Assembly: GCF_000741165.1 (NCBI RefSeq)
Contig: NZ_JGYN01000018.1
Span: forward strand, 1 to 41,520
Length of the DNA stretch: 41,520 nucleotides
Direction: 5' to 3'
Origin: Bifidobacterium biavatii DSM 23969
GTDB taxonomy: Bacteria > Actinomycetota > Actinomycetes > Actinomycetales > Bifidobacteriaceae
The translations under genes were made by a program, and so were the position numbers. Below the pieces are notes generated by a model. The model was not told the DNA's origin and made no database searches. It worked only from the letters and a program-made list of their open reading frames with translations. Shown piece by piece: positions 1 through 7,829 of the stretch; the first letter of the stretch is position 1; each line of letters starts with the position of its first letter.

Positions 1-610
1 TTTTACCGCCGGTGGCGTAACGTTGCCATGTGGAGCGGTCGCCGTAGAACTTGTTCAGATCGAGGTTGCCGTTCCAACCGTCGAGTCGTCCGCTGCTCGT
101 GTACTGGCGCATGGCGCAGCTGTAGGTTCCCTCGTTCCATGGGGTCGACTGGTAGCCGGTGGGCTTGTAGTCCGGGTATTGGGCGACCCACAGACCGCAG
201 TTTTTCCGCACGTCCTCGGGTATCTGATTGATCGCGGATGATTGCACGTAGACGAGCGGCCAGACGCCGGTGCGTTTGTGGACTCGTTCCACCCATGCTC
301 GCACCCATGTGCCGTCGCCCCACGCCGTGTTGTCCCCGGACTCCCAGTCGAGCACGGGGATGGCTTTGCCTCGCCACGGGTTGAACGTTGCGAGGAAATG
401 ATTGGCTTCCGTCGTGGCGGTGCCGCCGCGAGCGTAATGGTATGCGCCGAGCAGCTTGCCGGCTCTTGCCGCGTCGTTGATTTGTGCGTTCCATGTCGGG
501 CTCACGTAGCCGGTGCCCTCGGTCGCTTTGACGATGACGAAATCACACGGCACTCGGGCGAGATCGATGCCGGCCTGCCAGCTGGCGATGTCGATGCCGT
601 TTAACGCCAT
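1..610 (-). CDS. Endolysin, GH25 lysozyme-type muramidase (partial, runs off left edge)
   Basis: Cleaves peptidoglycan at the end of the lytic cycle. The open frame starts at ATG 610, 7 nt after GAAAGGAG, and has no stop before the edge, so about 203 residues are visible. It opens MALNGIDIASWQ, the usual GH25 start with the first catalytic Asp at residue 7. The core DWE motif (Asp88, Glu90) follows strand VIPVLD-like sequence, and later YQSTPW and YTSSG match the end of a GH25 barrel. Any C-terminal cell-wall binding domain is outside the window. It lies downstream of the holin gene and is separated from it by a terminator-like hairpin. Family assignment is firm; the exact bond specificity is inferred from the family. 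Confidence 0.93.
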   Translation of the reverse strand, partial: MALNGIDIASWQAGIDLARVPCDFVIVKATEGTGYVSPTWNAQINDAARAGKLLGAYHYARGGTATTEANHFLATFNPWRGKAIPVLDWESGDNTAWGDGTWVRAWVERVHKRTGVWPLVYVQSSAINQIPEDVRKNCGLWVAQYPDYKPTGYQSTPWNEGTYSCAMRQYTSSGRLDGWNGNLDLNKFYGDRSTWQRYATGGK

Positions 611-645
611 GCGTGCTCCTTTCCGCCCGGTTGCGGGCATGGGAA

Positions 646-675
646 AGGCCCGAACGCAGTTGCATTCGGGCCTCG
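646..675 (-). terminator. Hairpin between holin and endolysin
   Basis: Perfect 9-bp stem AGGCCCGAA / TTCGGGCCT with a 10-nt loop, followed on the minus strand by TTTCCC. The T-tract is short, so it may only attenuate read-through into the endolysin gene. Confidence 0.55.
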
Positions 676-690
676 GTAGGTTGGGTTGGA

Positions 691-1008
691 TTATTGTGGG
701 TCGGGTTTGATGTGCGCGTCCCTGATGTCCTCGATCATGGCGGTGCCGAGCCCGTTGCCTCCCAGATCGTGGTAGGCCGAGTAGATCTGTTCCGCGCGCT
801 CTTTGACGTGGATGGGGCATACGTGCCCGTCCTCGACCTGCTGGTCGTTGATTTCCTCCAATCGAAGGAACAGGATCAGGCGCATCGCGCGTTCTAACGC
901 GCTGGGTTTCTCGAACCGTCGCAGGATCCACGCGGTGAACGTGCCGGTGGCTCCCGACCCGATCACGGCGGTCAGGATCACCGCCCACACGGGTAGCGTC
1001 TCCGTCAT
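691..1008 (-). CDS. Holin-like membrane protein
   Basis: A 105-residue protein with one strong hydrophobic segment near the N-terminus (about residues 7-30, VWAVILTAVIGSG...), a basic stretch after it (ILRRFEK) and a charged cytoplasmic tail with a Cys and several His residues. Size, single N-terminal membrane segment and position just upstream of the endolysin fit a phage holin, which permeabilises the membrane so the endolysin can reach the wall. The start at 1008 follows GAAAGGAAAGAAGG at acceptable spacing. Holins are too diverse to assign a class from sequence alone. Confidence 0.75.
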   Translation of the reverse strand: MTETLPVWAVILTAVIGSGATGTFTAWILRRFEKPSALERAMRLILFLRLEEINDQQVEDGHVCPIHVKERAEQIYSAYHDLGGNGLGTAMIEDIRDAHIKPDPQ

Positions 1009-1029
1009 GTCATAGGCCTTCTTTCCTTT

Positions 1030-1482
1030 CTACTGTTTGAATAGGGCGTAGTCCGTGCTTGTGATGATGGTGCGTCCGAGTTTTTGCAGTGCGTTCCAGT
1101 CGCCGAGCGTGTACAGGGCTGCGCGTGCGGGCGTGACGTGACTGTTCGCGCCTTTGATCCATAGGAGGATGTTGGACTCGTAGTCGCGTTTCACTCGGGT
1201 GACGAGCCGGTTGGTGGTGCGGGACAGTTCGGTGTAGTTGACCGTGCTGCCGTTGCTGACCGAAATGTACGCATTTTCGAGCGTGTCAGCTTCCACGACG
1301 GCCACGTAGTCGCCGAGCGTCAGACCCGTACCGGGGGAGAATAACGCGACCGTGCAGGAGTCGTTCGACTCGGTGGGCGAGTACGTCCACAAGCCGGTCG
1401 ACGGGTCCTGCATTGAGGACGCGTGCCATTCCACGCGATTGGTCTTGCAGTCCGTCCACGGGCAGAGATTCTCGATCCTCAT
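1030..1482 (-). CDS. Receptor-binding/tail-tip module D
   Basis: A 150-residue protein, the fourth and most promoter-distal of four small beta-rich proteins. It begins MRIENLCPWTD and ends with an ALYTLGDWNALQKLG-type helix and a hydrophilic tail, the same plan as genes A and B (a partner start 'I.NL', a W-rich middle, then a 'W/Y..LQKLG' end). No exact family is recognised; a phage adhesin or carbohydrate-binding module is inferred from position between the baseplate genes and the holin. The ATG at 1482 would overlap (ATGA) the stop of gene C only if the G-tract of gene C lost one or gained two bases. In the sequenced state gene C stops about 60 nt earlier. Confidence 0.7.
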   Translation of the reverse strand: MRIENLCPWTDCKTNRVEWHASSMQDPSTGLWTYSPTESNDSCTVALFSPGTGLTLGDYVAVVEADTLENAYISVSNGSTVNYTELSRTTNRLVTRVKRDYESNILLWIKGANSHVTPARAALYTLGDWNALQKLGRTIITSTDYALFKQ

Positions 1483-1542
1483 GCGACCAGCCCCCAATTG
1501 TGTCTGTTCAATAGGAAGTGGGCCACGCGAATCAGGTGGAGG

Positions 1543-2028
1543 CTAAGCCCCCCCCCCGAAGACGAGGACCTGGTCGGTTGAGTTGAAGAAACTCTCGTCC
1601 TCACTGGTTTCGGTGATGCGTGTGTTGTAGAACGCGGTGACCACGTTCACTCCCTGCCTGCCGCGGAAAACCACGGTGATTTTCCCGTTCGCGGGGACGG
1701 TAAACGCGACGCGCAGGAGCTTGTTACTGGCCCATGTCTCGCTTTGCGCGAGGATTGTGCCGCTGCTGTCACGAGTTTCGAGGATCGCACCGCGATACTT
1801 GTCCTCGGCGGCCGCGCTGCCGACTTTAGCGAGCAGTGCGAGACTGCTGCCGGCGGGCAGTTGGGTCAGGTCCCATGCGGCGTAACTGCCGTACTCAGTG
1901 GACGAGGTCAACGCGAACCCGGTCACGCCTGGTGCGTTCCAGTCGCGGAACGTGCAGTCGATCAACTCGCTCGGCTGCATACGGGACGACAGGCCCGCCG
2001 GATTAGGGAAATAGTTGTGCCGCAGCAT
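1543..2028 (-). CDS. Receptor-binding/tail-tip module C, ends in G10 tract
   Basis: A 161-residue protein starting MLRHNYFPNPAGL and continuing with a jelly-roll-like pattern (AAWDLTQLPAGSSLALLAKVGS, ...VAFTVPANGKITVVF) seen in phage tail carbohydrate-binding modules. ATG 2028 is used; GTG at 2031 directly precedes it. The last codons are TTC GGG GGG GGG GCT TAG, so the C-terminus FGGGA is created by a run of ten G on the coding strand (1548-1557). One base fewer would read through for 22 more residues to a TGA that overlaps the ATG of gene D. Function is inferred from context. Confidence 0.75.
   Translation of the reverse strand: MLRHNYFPNPAGLSSRMQPSELIDCTFRDWNAPGVTGFALTSSTEYGSYAAWDLTQLPAGSSLALLAKVGSAAAEDKYRGAILETRDSSGTILAQSETWASNKLLRVAFTVPANGKITVVFRGRQGVNVVTAFYNTRITETSEDESFFNSTDQVLVFGGGA
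1548..1557 (-). repeat. G10 homopolymer at 3' end of gene C
   Basis: Ten consecutive C on the plus strand (G on the coding strand) immediately before the gene C stop. Mononucleotide runs of this length are prone to slippage. See findings for reading-frame consequences. Confidence 0.9.
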
Positions 2029-2056
2029 CACGCCACCCCCAATCCGAGGAGGGCGG

Positions 2057-2518
2057 TTAGAGGAAGAGGCGTTGTCCCGTGCTGTTGGGTACGGGCCAGT
2101 GGCCGGCTTGCCATGCCTGCCAGTCGGCTTGCGTGAACACGGCGTGCGCGTGGGGAATCACCCACACGGTGTCGGCCGGACCGTTCAGTGAGAGTACCGG
2201 CCCGTCCGGTGCAGTCGCCCATTTCTGGTCGACGAGGAACGCGGCCCGTGTCGACTCGTTCAGAATCTGCGATCCGCCGTTGTAAATGCCGATCGACGTT
2301 GCGGCTGATTTCTCGAACTCGACGTAAATCACCATAGGCGTGGTTGCAAGCAGTTGTTTCGCTGACTTGTCCATTTGCAGGAACGTGGACCATGTAGTTG
2401 TTGGCGTCTTCTGCTCGTACTTCCACAAACCGTTCGACTGTTGCGTGGCCGTGCCCTGATACACGCTGTGATTGGACAGGCAGGCGGGATCCTGAGACAT
2501 GTTCACGATCCTGGTCAT
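2057..2518 (-). CDS. Receptor-binding/tail-tip module B
   Basis: A 153-residue protein starting MTRIVNMSQDP. The ATG at 2518 overlaps the TGA of gene A (ATGA), so translation is coupled to gene A in the sequenced state. It shares with gene D an early Cys, a WKYEQK/WTYSPT-like segment, a central beta region and a late 'DWQAW' helix before a short tail. It ends at TAA 2057, 26 nt before gene C. A different frame there would end at TGATG overlapping the gene C start, which hints at an older coupled arrangement. Product function is inferred from the position in the tail module. Confidence 0.72.
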   Translation of the reverse strand: MTRIVNMSQDPACLSNHSVYQGTATQQSNGLWKYEQKTPTTTWSTFLQMDKSAKQLLATTPMVIYVEFEKSAATSIGIYNGGSQILNESTRAAFLVDQKWATAPDGPVLSLNGPADTVWVIPHAHAVFTQADWQAWQAGHWPVPNSTGQRLFL

Positions 2519-3099
2519 GCCGCCACCACCCACTGAGCGCGAGCAAGGCGGCGAGCATGACCCTGGGGTCTACATTCCCCCCCCCCATTATGGGTCAGGG
2601 GACAGAGCGTGAAGTCCATGTAGTCGAATCCGAGTTTTTGCAGTTGCTCGTATTCGGGTTTGCTCATGACGAGGATACGGTTCATAATGTAGGCCTTTCC
2701 GGTGGTGAGGGGAGCGTGGATGCGCAGGGTCATTTGCGTGGCTCCCGCGGGAGCGGTCACTTCGCCGATCGCACGGCGGTTCGGTTTCAGGCTCGCGCCG
2801 CCCGCATTGGGATTGTCGTCTGACACGGCGTTGCCTTCCTGGTCGCGCCAGATCGGGCGGAACACGCCGCCGCTGCCGGTGGTCGAGTCACCGGCCGCGC
2901 TGATGTCGCCGGCGAACACGTAGGTCACGCCCGCCTTGACGGGCATGAGCGGGGATTCCATGTACGCCTCCCCGCCGTCTTTGACGCGTTCCACCGCCAA
3001 ACCTCGCGCGTCGGCTCTCCACGGTGCCGCGTTAGCCTTGCCCGTCCACGTGTTCACTATGACGCCATGCGGATCGGTCACAAGATTCTCAATATCCAC
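2515..3099 (-). CDS. Receptor-binding/tail-tip module A, contains G10 tract
   Basis: A 194-residue protein from a GTG at 3099, preceded by AAAGGAG at 8 nt. It begins VDIENLVTDPHGV and has a carbohydrate-binding-module-like beta pattern, then a YEQLQKLGFDYMDF end that looks like the natural end of this protein type. After it the frame runs through ten G (2577-2586) and continues for about 20 Arg/Ala-rich residues to a TGA overlapping the gene B ATG. With eleven G the frame would stop immediately (GGGGM stop). The tail beyond the tract is therefore probably a coupling device rather than a folded part. Function as a receptor-binding protein is inferred. Confidence 0.75.
   Translation of the reverse strand: MDIENLVTDPHGVIVNTWTGKANAAPWRADARGLAVERVKDGGEAYMESPLMPVKAGVTYVFAGDISAAGDSTTGSGGVFRPIWRDQEGNAVSDDNPNAGGASLKPNRRAIGEVTAPAGATQMTLRIHAPLTTGKAYIMNRILVMSKPEYEQLQKLGFDYMDFTLCPLTHNGGGECRPQGHARRLARAQWVVAA
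2577..2586 (-). repeat. G10 homopolymer near 3' end of gene A
   Basis: Ten consecutive C on the plus strand (G on the coding strand). The tract lies after the conserved-looking end of module A and before its stop. The reading frame beyond it determines whether gene A ends in an ATGA overlap with gene B. Confidence 0.9.
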
Positions 3100-3113
3100 G
3101 GTTGGCTCTCCTT

Positions 3114-3230
3114 TCAGTCCTCGTAGTAGAGCATGAAGCTCCTGCTGTTGTTCGGCTCGCCTTCCCACCCTGTGGCGATCGGATGGATATGGTCGGTCGG
3201 CGCATCGTAATAGGGATCCGGTTCATCCAT
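3114..3230 (-). CDS. Small acidic protein between fibre genes
   Basis: A 38-residue reading frame, MDEPDPYYDAPTDH..., with AAAGGAG 6 nt upstream of the ATG at 3230. It ends in an aromatic/acidic tail (LYYED) 15 nt before the GTG of module A, whose ribosome site overlaps its stop. It fits tightly between the upstream baseplate gene and module A and has a perfect ribosome site, so it is likely translated. No family recognised. Confidence 0.6.
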   Translation of the reverse strand: MDEPDPYYDAPTDHIHPIATGWEGEPNNSRSFMLYYED

Positions 3231-3243
3231 GAGAGGGCTCCTT

Positions 3244-4497
3244 TCAATCCATGATGTAGAGCACGCTCGGGCTATTGTTTTCGGGGCCGGTGGCGAACGT
3301 GTACATGTCCGTGAGCACCGACGTCGAGGCAGCGGTGAGCTGGGTGAAATACACCGGTTTGCTTTCGGTCATTTCGTTCGTGGCCCGATAGTGCAGGTGC
3401 ATGTAGTACAGGCGTCCGCTCGCCAAAGCGGGCATCGCCGTCTTCGAGTCGACACGGGTAAGTACCAGCTTGTCGGCGATTTGGAGCATCATTTGCGGGC
3501 CGACCGCGGTCGCGTCCAATGCAGGCATCGACACACCGACCGGCACGCTGAGCGCCGGGCCGACGGTCACGGTCGGGAACACGCCCGGCATCTGCGGGGC
3601 GAGCAACCGGTCCAACGGGGCGGAGCTGATCGATGCGGTGGTAAAGGGTTCGAACGTGACCCAACAGTCGACCTCGTATCCGCGTCGGTCGAACCATGCG
3701 CGGCCCTTGTCGCCGACGGGCACGCTGAATACCTGCCTGCGGTCCGTGTTGACCACGTATGGCACCCACTTGGATCCGTCGTAGCGTTGGATGTCGATGA
3801 TCTGTGTGTTCGACTCGTTAGTCTTCATCCAGATCTGACCGCGGACGGGCTTGTCCGGGGTCGTGTCCTGGATGACCATGCCGCCGTTCGCGTCGGCGTT
3901 CGCACCGTCGTGTCCCTTGGGCAGGCCGAGGTTCAGGGTTTTCGGCCAGCCGCTCGTGAGCGTGGCCGTGGCTTTGGCGGCGGGGTCGAGGGTGGTGACG
4001 GTGCCGATCGTGATTTGCACGCTGGCGGCGAGTTTGTTGGCTCGGTCGATGCTCGTGTTCAGATCGTCGATCGCCTCGCGGATATCGTCGAGCTTATCCG
4101 ATGCGTCCGGGGATGACGGGTCGTAGACTGCGCGTTCCACGAGCGCGTCGAACGTGCGCGTCATCACGGCCGTGTTGCCTTTGGCGATGCGCACGCCCAT
4201 TGCCACACGGCCGACTTTCGACAGTGCGCGGCGCGGCACTGGGACTTCGAACGTGGCCGTGTCCGCTCCCGAAACCGCGGTCATGGGTTCCTCGAAACCC
4301 AGATCCTGACCGGGATTGAGATTGTACTGGAGTGACGCGGTGAGCCCGGTCGCGGGTATGGGCACGCCCTGGTCGGTGACCGCTACGCGCAGCTTCCGGC
4401 CTTGTTCGTCGCCAGCGTTCAACCGGATACTGGGTAGCCAGTCGTTCGCGCTGTCGAGCGTCAGGTCGATCGTGCGGTAATCATCGAGACTCGCCAT
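3244..4497 (-). CDS. Baseplate upper protein-like tail fibre
   Basis: A 417-residue protein. The N-terminal part (IDLTLDSANDWLPSIRLN... to about residue 130) matches the style of the BppU baseplate upper protein N-terminal domain, which attaches to the tail tip. A helical segment about residues 120-145 (DKLDDIREAIDDLN) follows, then a linker typical of phage fibres (LNLGLPKGHDGANADANGG, then a 'KPVRGQIWMKT...YDGSKWVPY' dump-like module). The C-terminal half is beta-rich. The start at 4497 (MASLDD) overlaps the previous small gene by 17 nt; the longer start at 4512 adds only Arg codons. It likely carries the receptor-binding modules encoded downstream. Confidence 0.78.
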   Translation of the reverse strand: MASLDDYRTIDLTLDSANDWLPSIRLNAGDEQGRKLRVAVTDQGVPIPATGLTASLQYNLNPGQDLGFEEPMTAVSGADTATFEVPVPRRALSKVGRVAMGVRIAKGNTAVMTRTFDALVERAVYDPSSPDASDKLDDIREAIDDLNTSIDRANKLAASVQITIGTVTTLDPAAKATATLTSGWPKTLNLGLPKGHDGANADANGGMVIQDTTPDKPVRGQIWMKTNESNTQIIDIQRYDGSKWVPYVVNTDRRQVFSVPVGDKGRAWFDRRGYEVDCWVTFEPFTTASISSAPLDRLLAPQMPGVFPTVTVGPALSVPVGVSMPALDATAVGPQMMLQIADKLVLTRVDSKTAMPALASGRLYYMHLHYRATNEMTESKPVYFTQLTAASTSVLTDMYTFATGPENNSPSVLYIMD

Positions 4498-4648
4498 CCG
4501 CCGCCTCCGCATCAGCCTCCGACTCAGACGGTGACGCCTGAGCGGCCTGCAACTGCTCGACCTGCGCTTCCAGCATCGCGATACGTAACGACTGGTCCGC
4601 GATCATGCCCTTGAGCCGGTCGATGACCTTCAACGGTTCGATGCCCAT
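4481..4648 (-). CDS. Small coiled-coil protein of the tail module
   Basis: A 55-residue reading frame starting MGIEPLKVIDRLKG at 4648, directly after the stop of the previous gene (4651). It forms one amphipathic helix (IADQSLRIAMLEAQVEQLQAA) and ends in an acidic Ser/Glu/Ala tail. Similar short coiled-coil proteins occur between Tal and fibre genes in Gram-positive phages (XkdX-like position). Translational coupling to both neighbours supports expression. No named family. Confidence 0.65.
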   Translation of the reverse strand: MGIEPLKVIDRLKGMIADQSLRIAMLEAQVEQLQAAQASPSESEADAEAADGESR

Positions 4649-4650
4649 GG

Positions 4651-4932
4651 TTATGCTCCGATCGGATCGCTGGTGGACGTGCGAATCTCGGTAATAGTAG
4701 CGAGATCCGCAGCAGGAATCGTGCGCACGGTGTTGGCCTTCAGATCGGTGAACGCGACCGAGGCGGGGGATTTGGTAGCGAACACGGCGCGCAGCATTTT
4801 GTCACTGTCCGCCCATGTTTCCGTTTCGTCCCGGTCCGTGTACTCCCAGCGCAGGCCGAGACGCAACAGGTGGCCTTTGATCGTGTCGGCCTCGGGCCGC
4901 AGGTCGAGCACGGTATTGTCATTGTCTGCCAT
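4651..4932 (-). CDS. Tail-module hypothetical protein
   Basis: A 93-residue protein starting MADNDNTVLDLRPEAD at 4932 with AAAGGA about 10 nt upstream. It is a small acidic alpha/beta protein with no membrane segment. It lies immediately downstream of the large Tal protein and upstream of the small coiled-coil gene. Such small proteins in this position are usually virion or tail-assembly accessory parts, but no family is recognised. Confidence 0.7.
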   Translation of the reverse strand: MADNDNTVLDLRPEADTIKGHLLRLGLRWEYTDRDETETWADSDKMLRAVFATKSPASVAFTDLKANTVRTIPAADLATITEIRTSTSDPIGA

Positions 4933-4970
4933 GATGGTGTTCCTTTCTCTGATGGGGGTTTGATTGGGGG

Positions 4971-7817
4971 TTAGTAGGCGATCCACTGCACGCTGACCTT
5001 CTGCACGTCGGACACCCACGCGTCCTTATCGTTGCGGACGAATCGCACCATGCAGTACGTCGAGTCGACGGATTGGACCACGGGATGGAAATGAATGCCG
5101 GCGTCGGTGTTCGTGTAGGACATGCTGACCACGACCGTCGGCGTGTACCCGCATCCGTGCGCAAAACGGATCTCCCCGTACCCGTTCGTGTTACCCGAGT
5201 ACACGCCGCTCTTAGGCATAGTGACGTCGAGCCCGGCGATAGAGGCGTGCAGGCCGTTGTTGTCGAGGTACATGTTGCCGCTGCCAGACTGGAACGTGAT
5301 CTGGTTCTGCGCGATGGTAATGTACGAGTCCGCGTCCAGGAACAAGCGGATCGCATCACTACTGACCTGCACGTGACTGTTGTTGTACACCAACGCGCTC
5401 TTACTCGGGCTCAGATCGACACGACTCGACGTGGAACCCGAATCGACAAGCAACTGTAGATAGCTCTTCGCGAGCTGCAGCGCAGCATCCGAGCTCTTGA
5501 CCTGCAGGCCAAACGCCTGGCCACTACCGATCTCGTTTCGGATTGACGTGAACTGACCGAATTTGAGCCACGAGTTCCCGTCATTGCTGATGAACGTGGA
5601 GCCCTCGGACGCGCCCACGATTTTCGGCGTGTTGACCGTCGCACCGTTGATCACGTCACCGTTCAACGTGCTACCGGTAATGGTGGCGGAGATGAACTCG
5701 CCGTCTTCCAGGTACAGTTTGCCCGTGTCGAGATTCCAGTAGGATTTACCGCCCTTGATAATGCCGGTGTCGATGTAGGTCGCGTTGATGTACAGGAGAC
5801 CGCCGGCCAGGGCGATGCCCTGCGCCTGACCGTTGTTCGTCAGTTTGTTGAAGATATAAGTCTGGGTCAGTTCCTTTTCGAGCGTGTCGACCTGCGACTT
5901 CGACTGGTCCGTCGCGAACGCTTTCGCCGCGGCCAAGGTTTTCTCCGCGACCGTGTCGGAATACGATTTGGACGACGTGAGGGTCTTCGCATCGTTCTCA
6001 TCGGAATGCTTGTTCGCGTTCGCTTCGGCCTGATCGGCTTTCGCGGTCGCGTCCTTCTGCGCACTATCCCACGTGGACTTATCACCGGCCGCCGCGTTCG
6101 CCTTCGCATCAGACAGGGCTTGTTCCGCCTTGCTCGTCGCATCAGCCTTAGCATCCGTGAGCGCTTGGCCGGCTTTCTGCGTGGCGTCGGCCTTCGCGCT
6201 GCCGAGCGTATCCGCACCGACCTGGTTCGCGTACTCCTTCGCCCAGTTCTTCGCCTCCGTTTGCAGGTTCGCCGCGTAATCCTTGGACGCGAGATCGGCG
6301 AGCGTACCAGCGTCGAGCTGCGTGGTGGAGGAGAGGCGGAATTCGCCGGTGTCGAGGTCCCACCAGTTGCGGCCGGCGGCGTCGGAGATCCTGCCGGTGA
6401 AGAGCACGTTGGCGAAGATGCCTTTGCCGGACGCGAGGTTTCGGAAGTCCCAGTCGCCGTTCGCTTTCTTCGATGAGGCGATACGCCAGTAGCCGCCGCC
6501 GATCTGGATGACCTGCGTCGGGTTCTGGTCGCGTGGCTTGTCGTACACGTAGATGCCCTGGCCTGGCACGAGGTACGTGTAGCCGCCGTTCTCGTTGAGT
6601 ATTTCGTTGACACGGTCGATGAGATCGTGCATGTAGTTTTCGGTGCCGGTGGCCGCGTCGTCCCACGTACTGCTGTTGGCGATCATTTTGTCGAGCGCCT
6701 GCTCCTGCGCCGCTTGGCGTTGCGTGAACGACGAAGTGATGTTGCCGAGCGTGAGCTTCATGTCCGCCACGCCGCCGACGAGGTCTTCCTCGATCTTGGT
6801 GACGCGTCCCTCGACGCGCAGGGCGGGCGTGAACGTCGTGTCGACGATCTGCACGCTGTCGCCCAGATCGGTGCCTTCCACGTCGTATCCGGCTTTGGCG
6901 AGGGCGATCACGTCGGCCGTGTAGGAGAGGACCGGCTGGGAGCGTGTCTTAAACGCTTCCTTGGTCAGGCGCAGGAGTTCTTCGGGATGCTCGCAGTCGG
7001 CGAATTGGATTTGTCCGACGGCGTGCTGTTTCGTCCCGTCGGGTCCGACGATGCCCCACTGGGCGATCAGGCTGTCGTCCTCGACGTATTCCTTGCCGTC
7101 GTTGATGTCGGCGAACGTGATCTTGCGACTGTAACCGCCGGTCGTGTCCCCGTTCTCGTCGGTTTTCTCGATGCCCTTGCCCCAACCGTAGAGGCGGGTG
7201 ACCACGTCGTCCGCGTCGACGGTGCGCGTGACCTTGGTCAGGTCCTTGCCGTATTCGAAGCGTTTCGTGGTGACAGTGCGGCCGCGCTGGTTGTACAGGT
7301 TGACGGTGCGCGTGGCGACGGTGCTGCCGTCCTGACTGAGTTCGATTTGGGTTTCGATTTCGAGTCCGAACGTTTTGCAGGTTTCCTGCAACGCCTCCAA
7401 AGAGCTCATGCGGAACATGCTGATGTTGGCGATGTGCAGGAGCGAACCCTGTTCGACCCGGCCGACCTTCCACCGGGTGCCGTCGAGCGCGTTGGTGGCG
7501 CAGCCGACTGAGTTGGAGTCCCGGTTGCGTGTTTTGGCGATGTAGGAGCGGGACAGTTCGATGATGCTGTTGGAGCAGTAGGCGGTCGTGATGGCGGGGT
7601 TGCCTTCGGAGCGGGACACGTCGCTGCTGGTGCAAATGTATTCGAGCCACCGGCCCATGCCGTCCTGGATGAGGATGCGCTCGTCCTTGTTGATGGTGCT
7701 GGTGGTGGTGATGTCGAGCGTGTCGGTCCCGTCGACGGATTGGGTGCGGTCGGCGCGGATCACGTTCTCCAAGTCGCCGAGCGGATTACCCCACCGGTCC
7801 AAGAGCCGGAATCGCAT
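4971..7817 (-). CDS. Tail-associated lysin/tail-tip protein (Tal-like)
   Basis: A 948-residue protein that follows Dit. The N-terminal 350 residues (MRFRLLDRWGNPLGDLENVIRADRTQSVDG...) match the phage minor structural protein/Tal N-terminal domain that forms the tail-tip hub. Around residues 500-640 there is a long Ala/Asp/Lys-rich helical stretch with repeated TQKAGQALTDAKAD-like units, likely a trimeric coiled coil. The C-terminal 280 residues are beta-rich and fibre-like (ETGSTFISNDGNSWLKFGQF-like, then a GYTPTVVVSMSY end). AAGGAGG lies 7 nt upstream. No protease or lysozyme motif is evident, so lytic activity is not claimed. Confidence 0.85.
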   Translation of the reverse strand: MRFRLLDRWGNPLGDLENVIRADRTQSVDGTDTLDITTTSTINKDERILIQDGMGRWLEYICTSSDVSRSEGNPAITTAYCSNSIIELSRSYIAKTRNRDSNSVGCATNALDGTRWKVGRVEQGSLLHIANISMFRMSSLEALQETCKTFGLEIETQIELSQDGSTVATRTVNLYNQRGRTVTTKRFEYGKDLTKVTRTVDADDVVTRLYGWGKGIEKTDENGDTTGGYSRKITFADINDGKEYVEDDSLIAQWGIVGPDGTKQHAVGQIQFADCEHPEELLRLTKEAFKTRSQPVLSYTADVIALAKAGYDVEGTDLGDSVQIVDTTFTPALRVEGRVTKIEEDLVGGVADMKLTLGNITSSFTQRQAAQEQALDKMIANSSTWDDAATGTENYMHDLIDRVNEILNENGGYTYLVPGQGIYVYDKPRDQNPTQVIQIGGGYWRIASSKKANGDWDFRNLASGKGIFANVLFTGRISDAAGRNWWDLDTGEFRLSSTTQLDAGTLADLASKDYAANLQTEAKNWAKEYANQVGADTLGSAKADATQKAGQALTDAKADATSKAEQALSDAKANAAAGDKSTWDSAQKDATAKADQAEANANKHSDENDAKTLTSSKSYSDTVAEKTLAAAKAFATDQSKSQVDTLEKELTQTYIFNKLTNNGQAQGIALAGGLLYINATYIDTGIIKGGKSYWNLDTGKLYLEDGEFISATITGSTLNGDVINGATVNTPKIVGASEGSTFISNDGNSWLKFGQFTSIRNEIGSGQAFGLQVKSSDAALQLAKSYLQLLVDSGSTSSRVDLSPSKSALVYNNSHVQVSSDAIRLFLDADSYITIAQNQITFQSGSGNMYLDNNGLHASIAGLDVTMPKSGVYSGNTNGYGEIRFAHGCGYTPTVVVSMSYTNTDAGIHFHPVVQSVDSTYCMVRFVRNDKDAWVSDVQKVSVQWIAY

Positions 7818-7829
7818 CGGGATGCCTCC

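Noticed and set aside
1..3230. Recombinase-based shuffling of receptor-binding genes
   Set aside because: No invertase gene, inverted repeats or silent gene copies are seen near the array; slippery G-tracts are the only visible switch.
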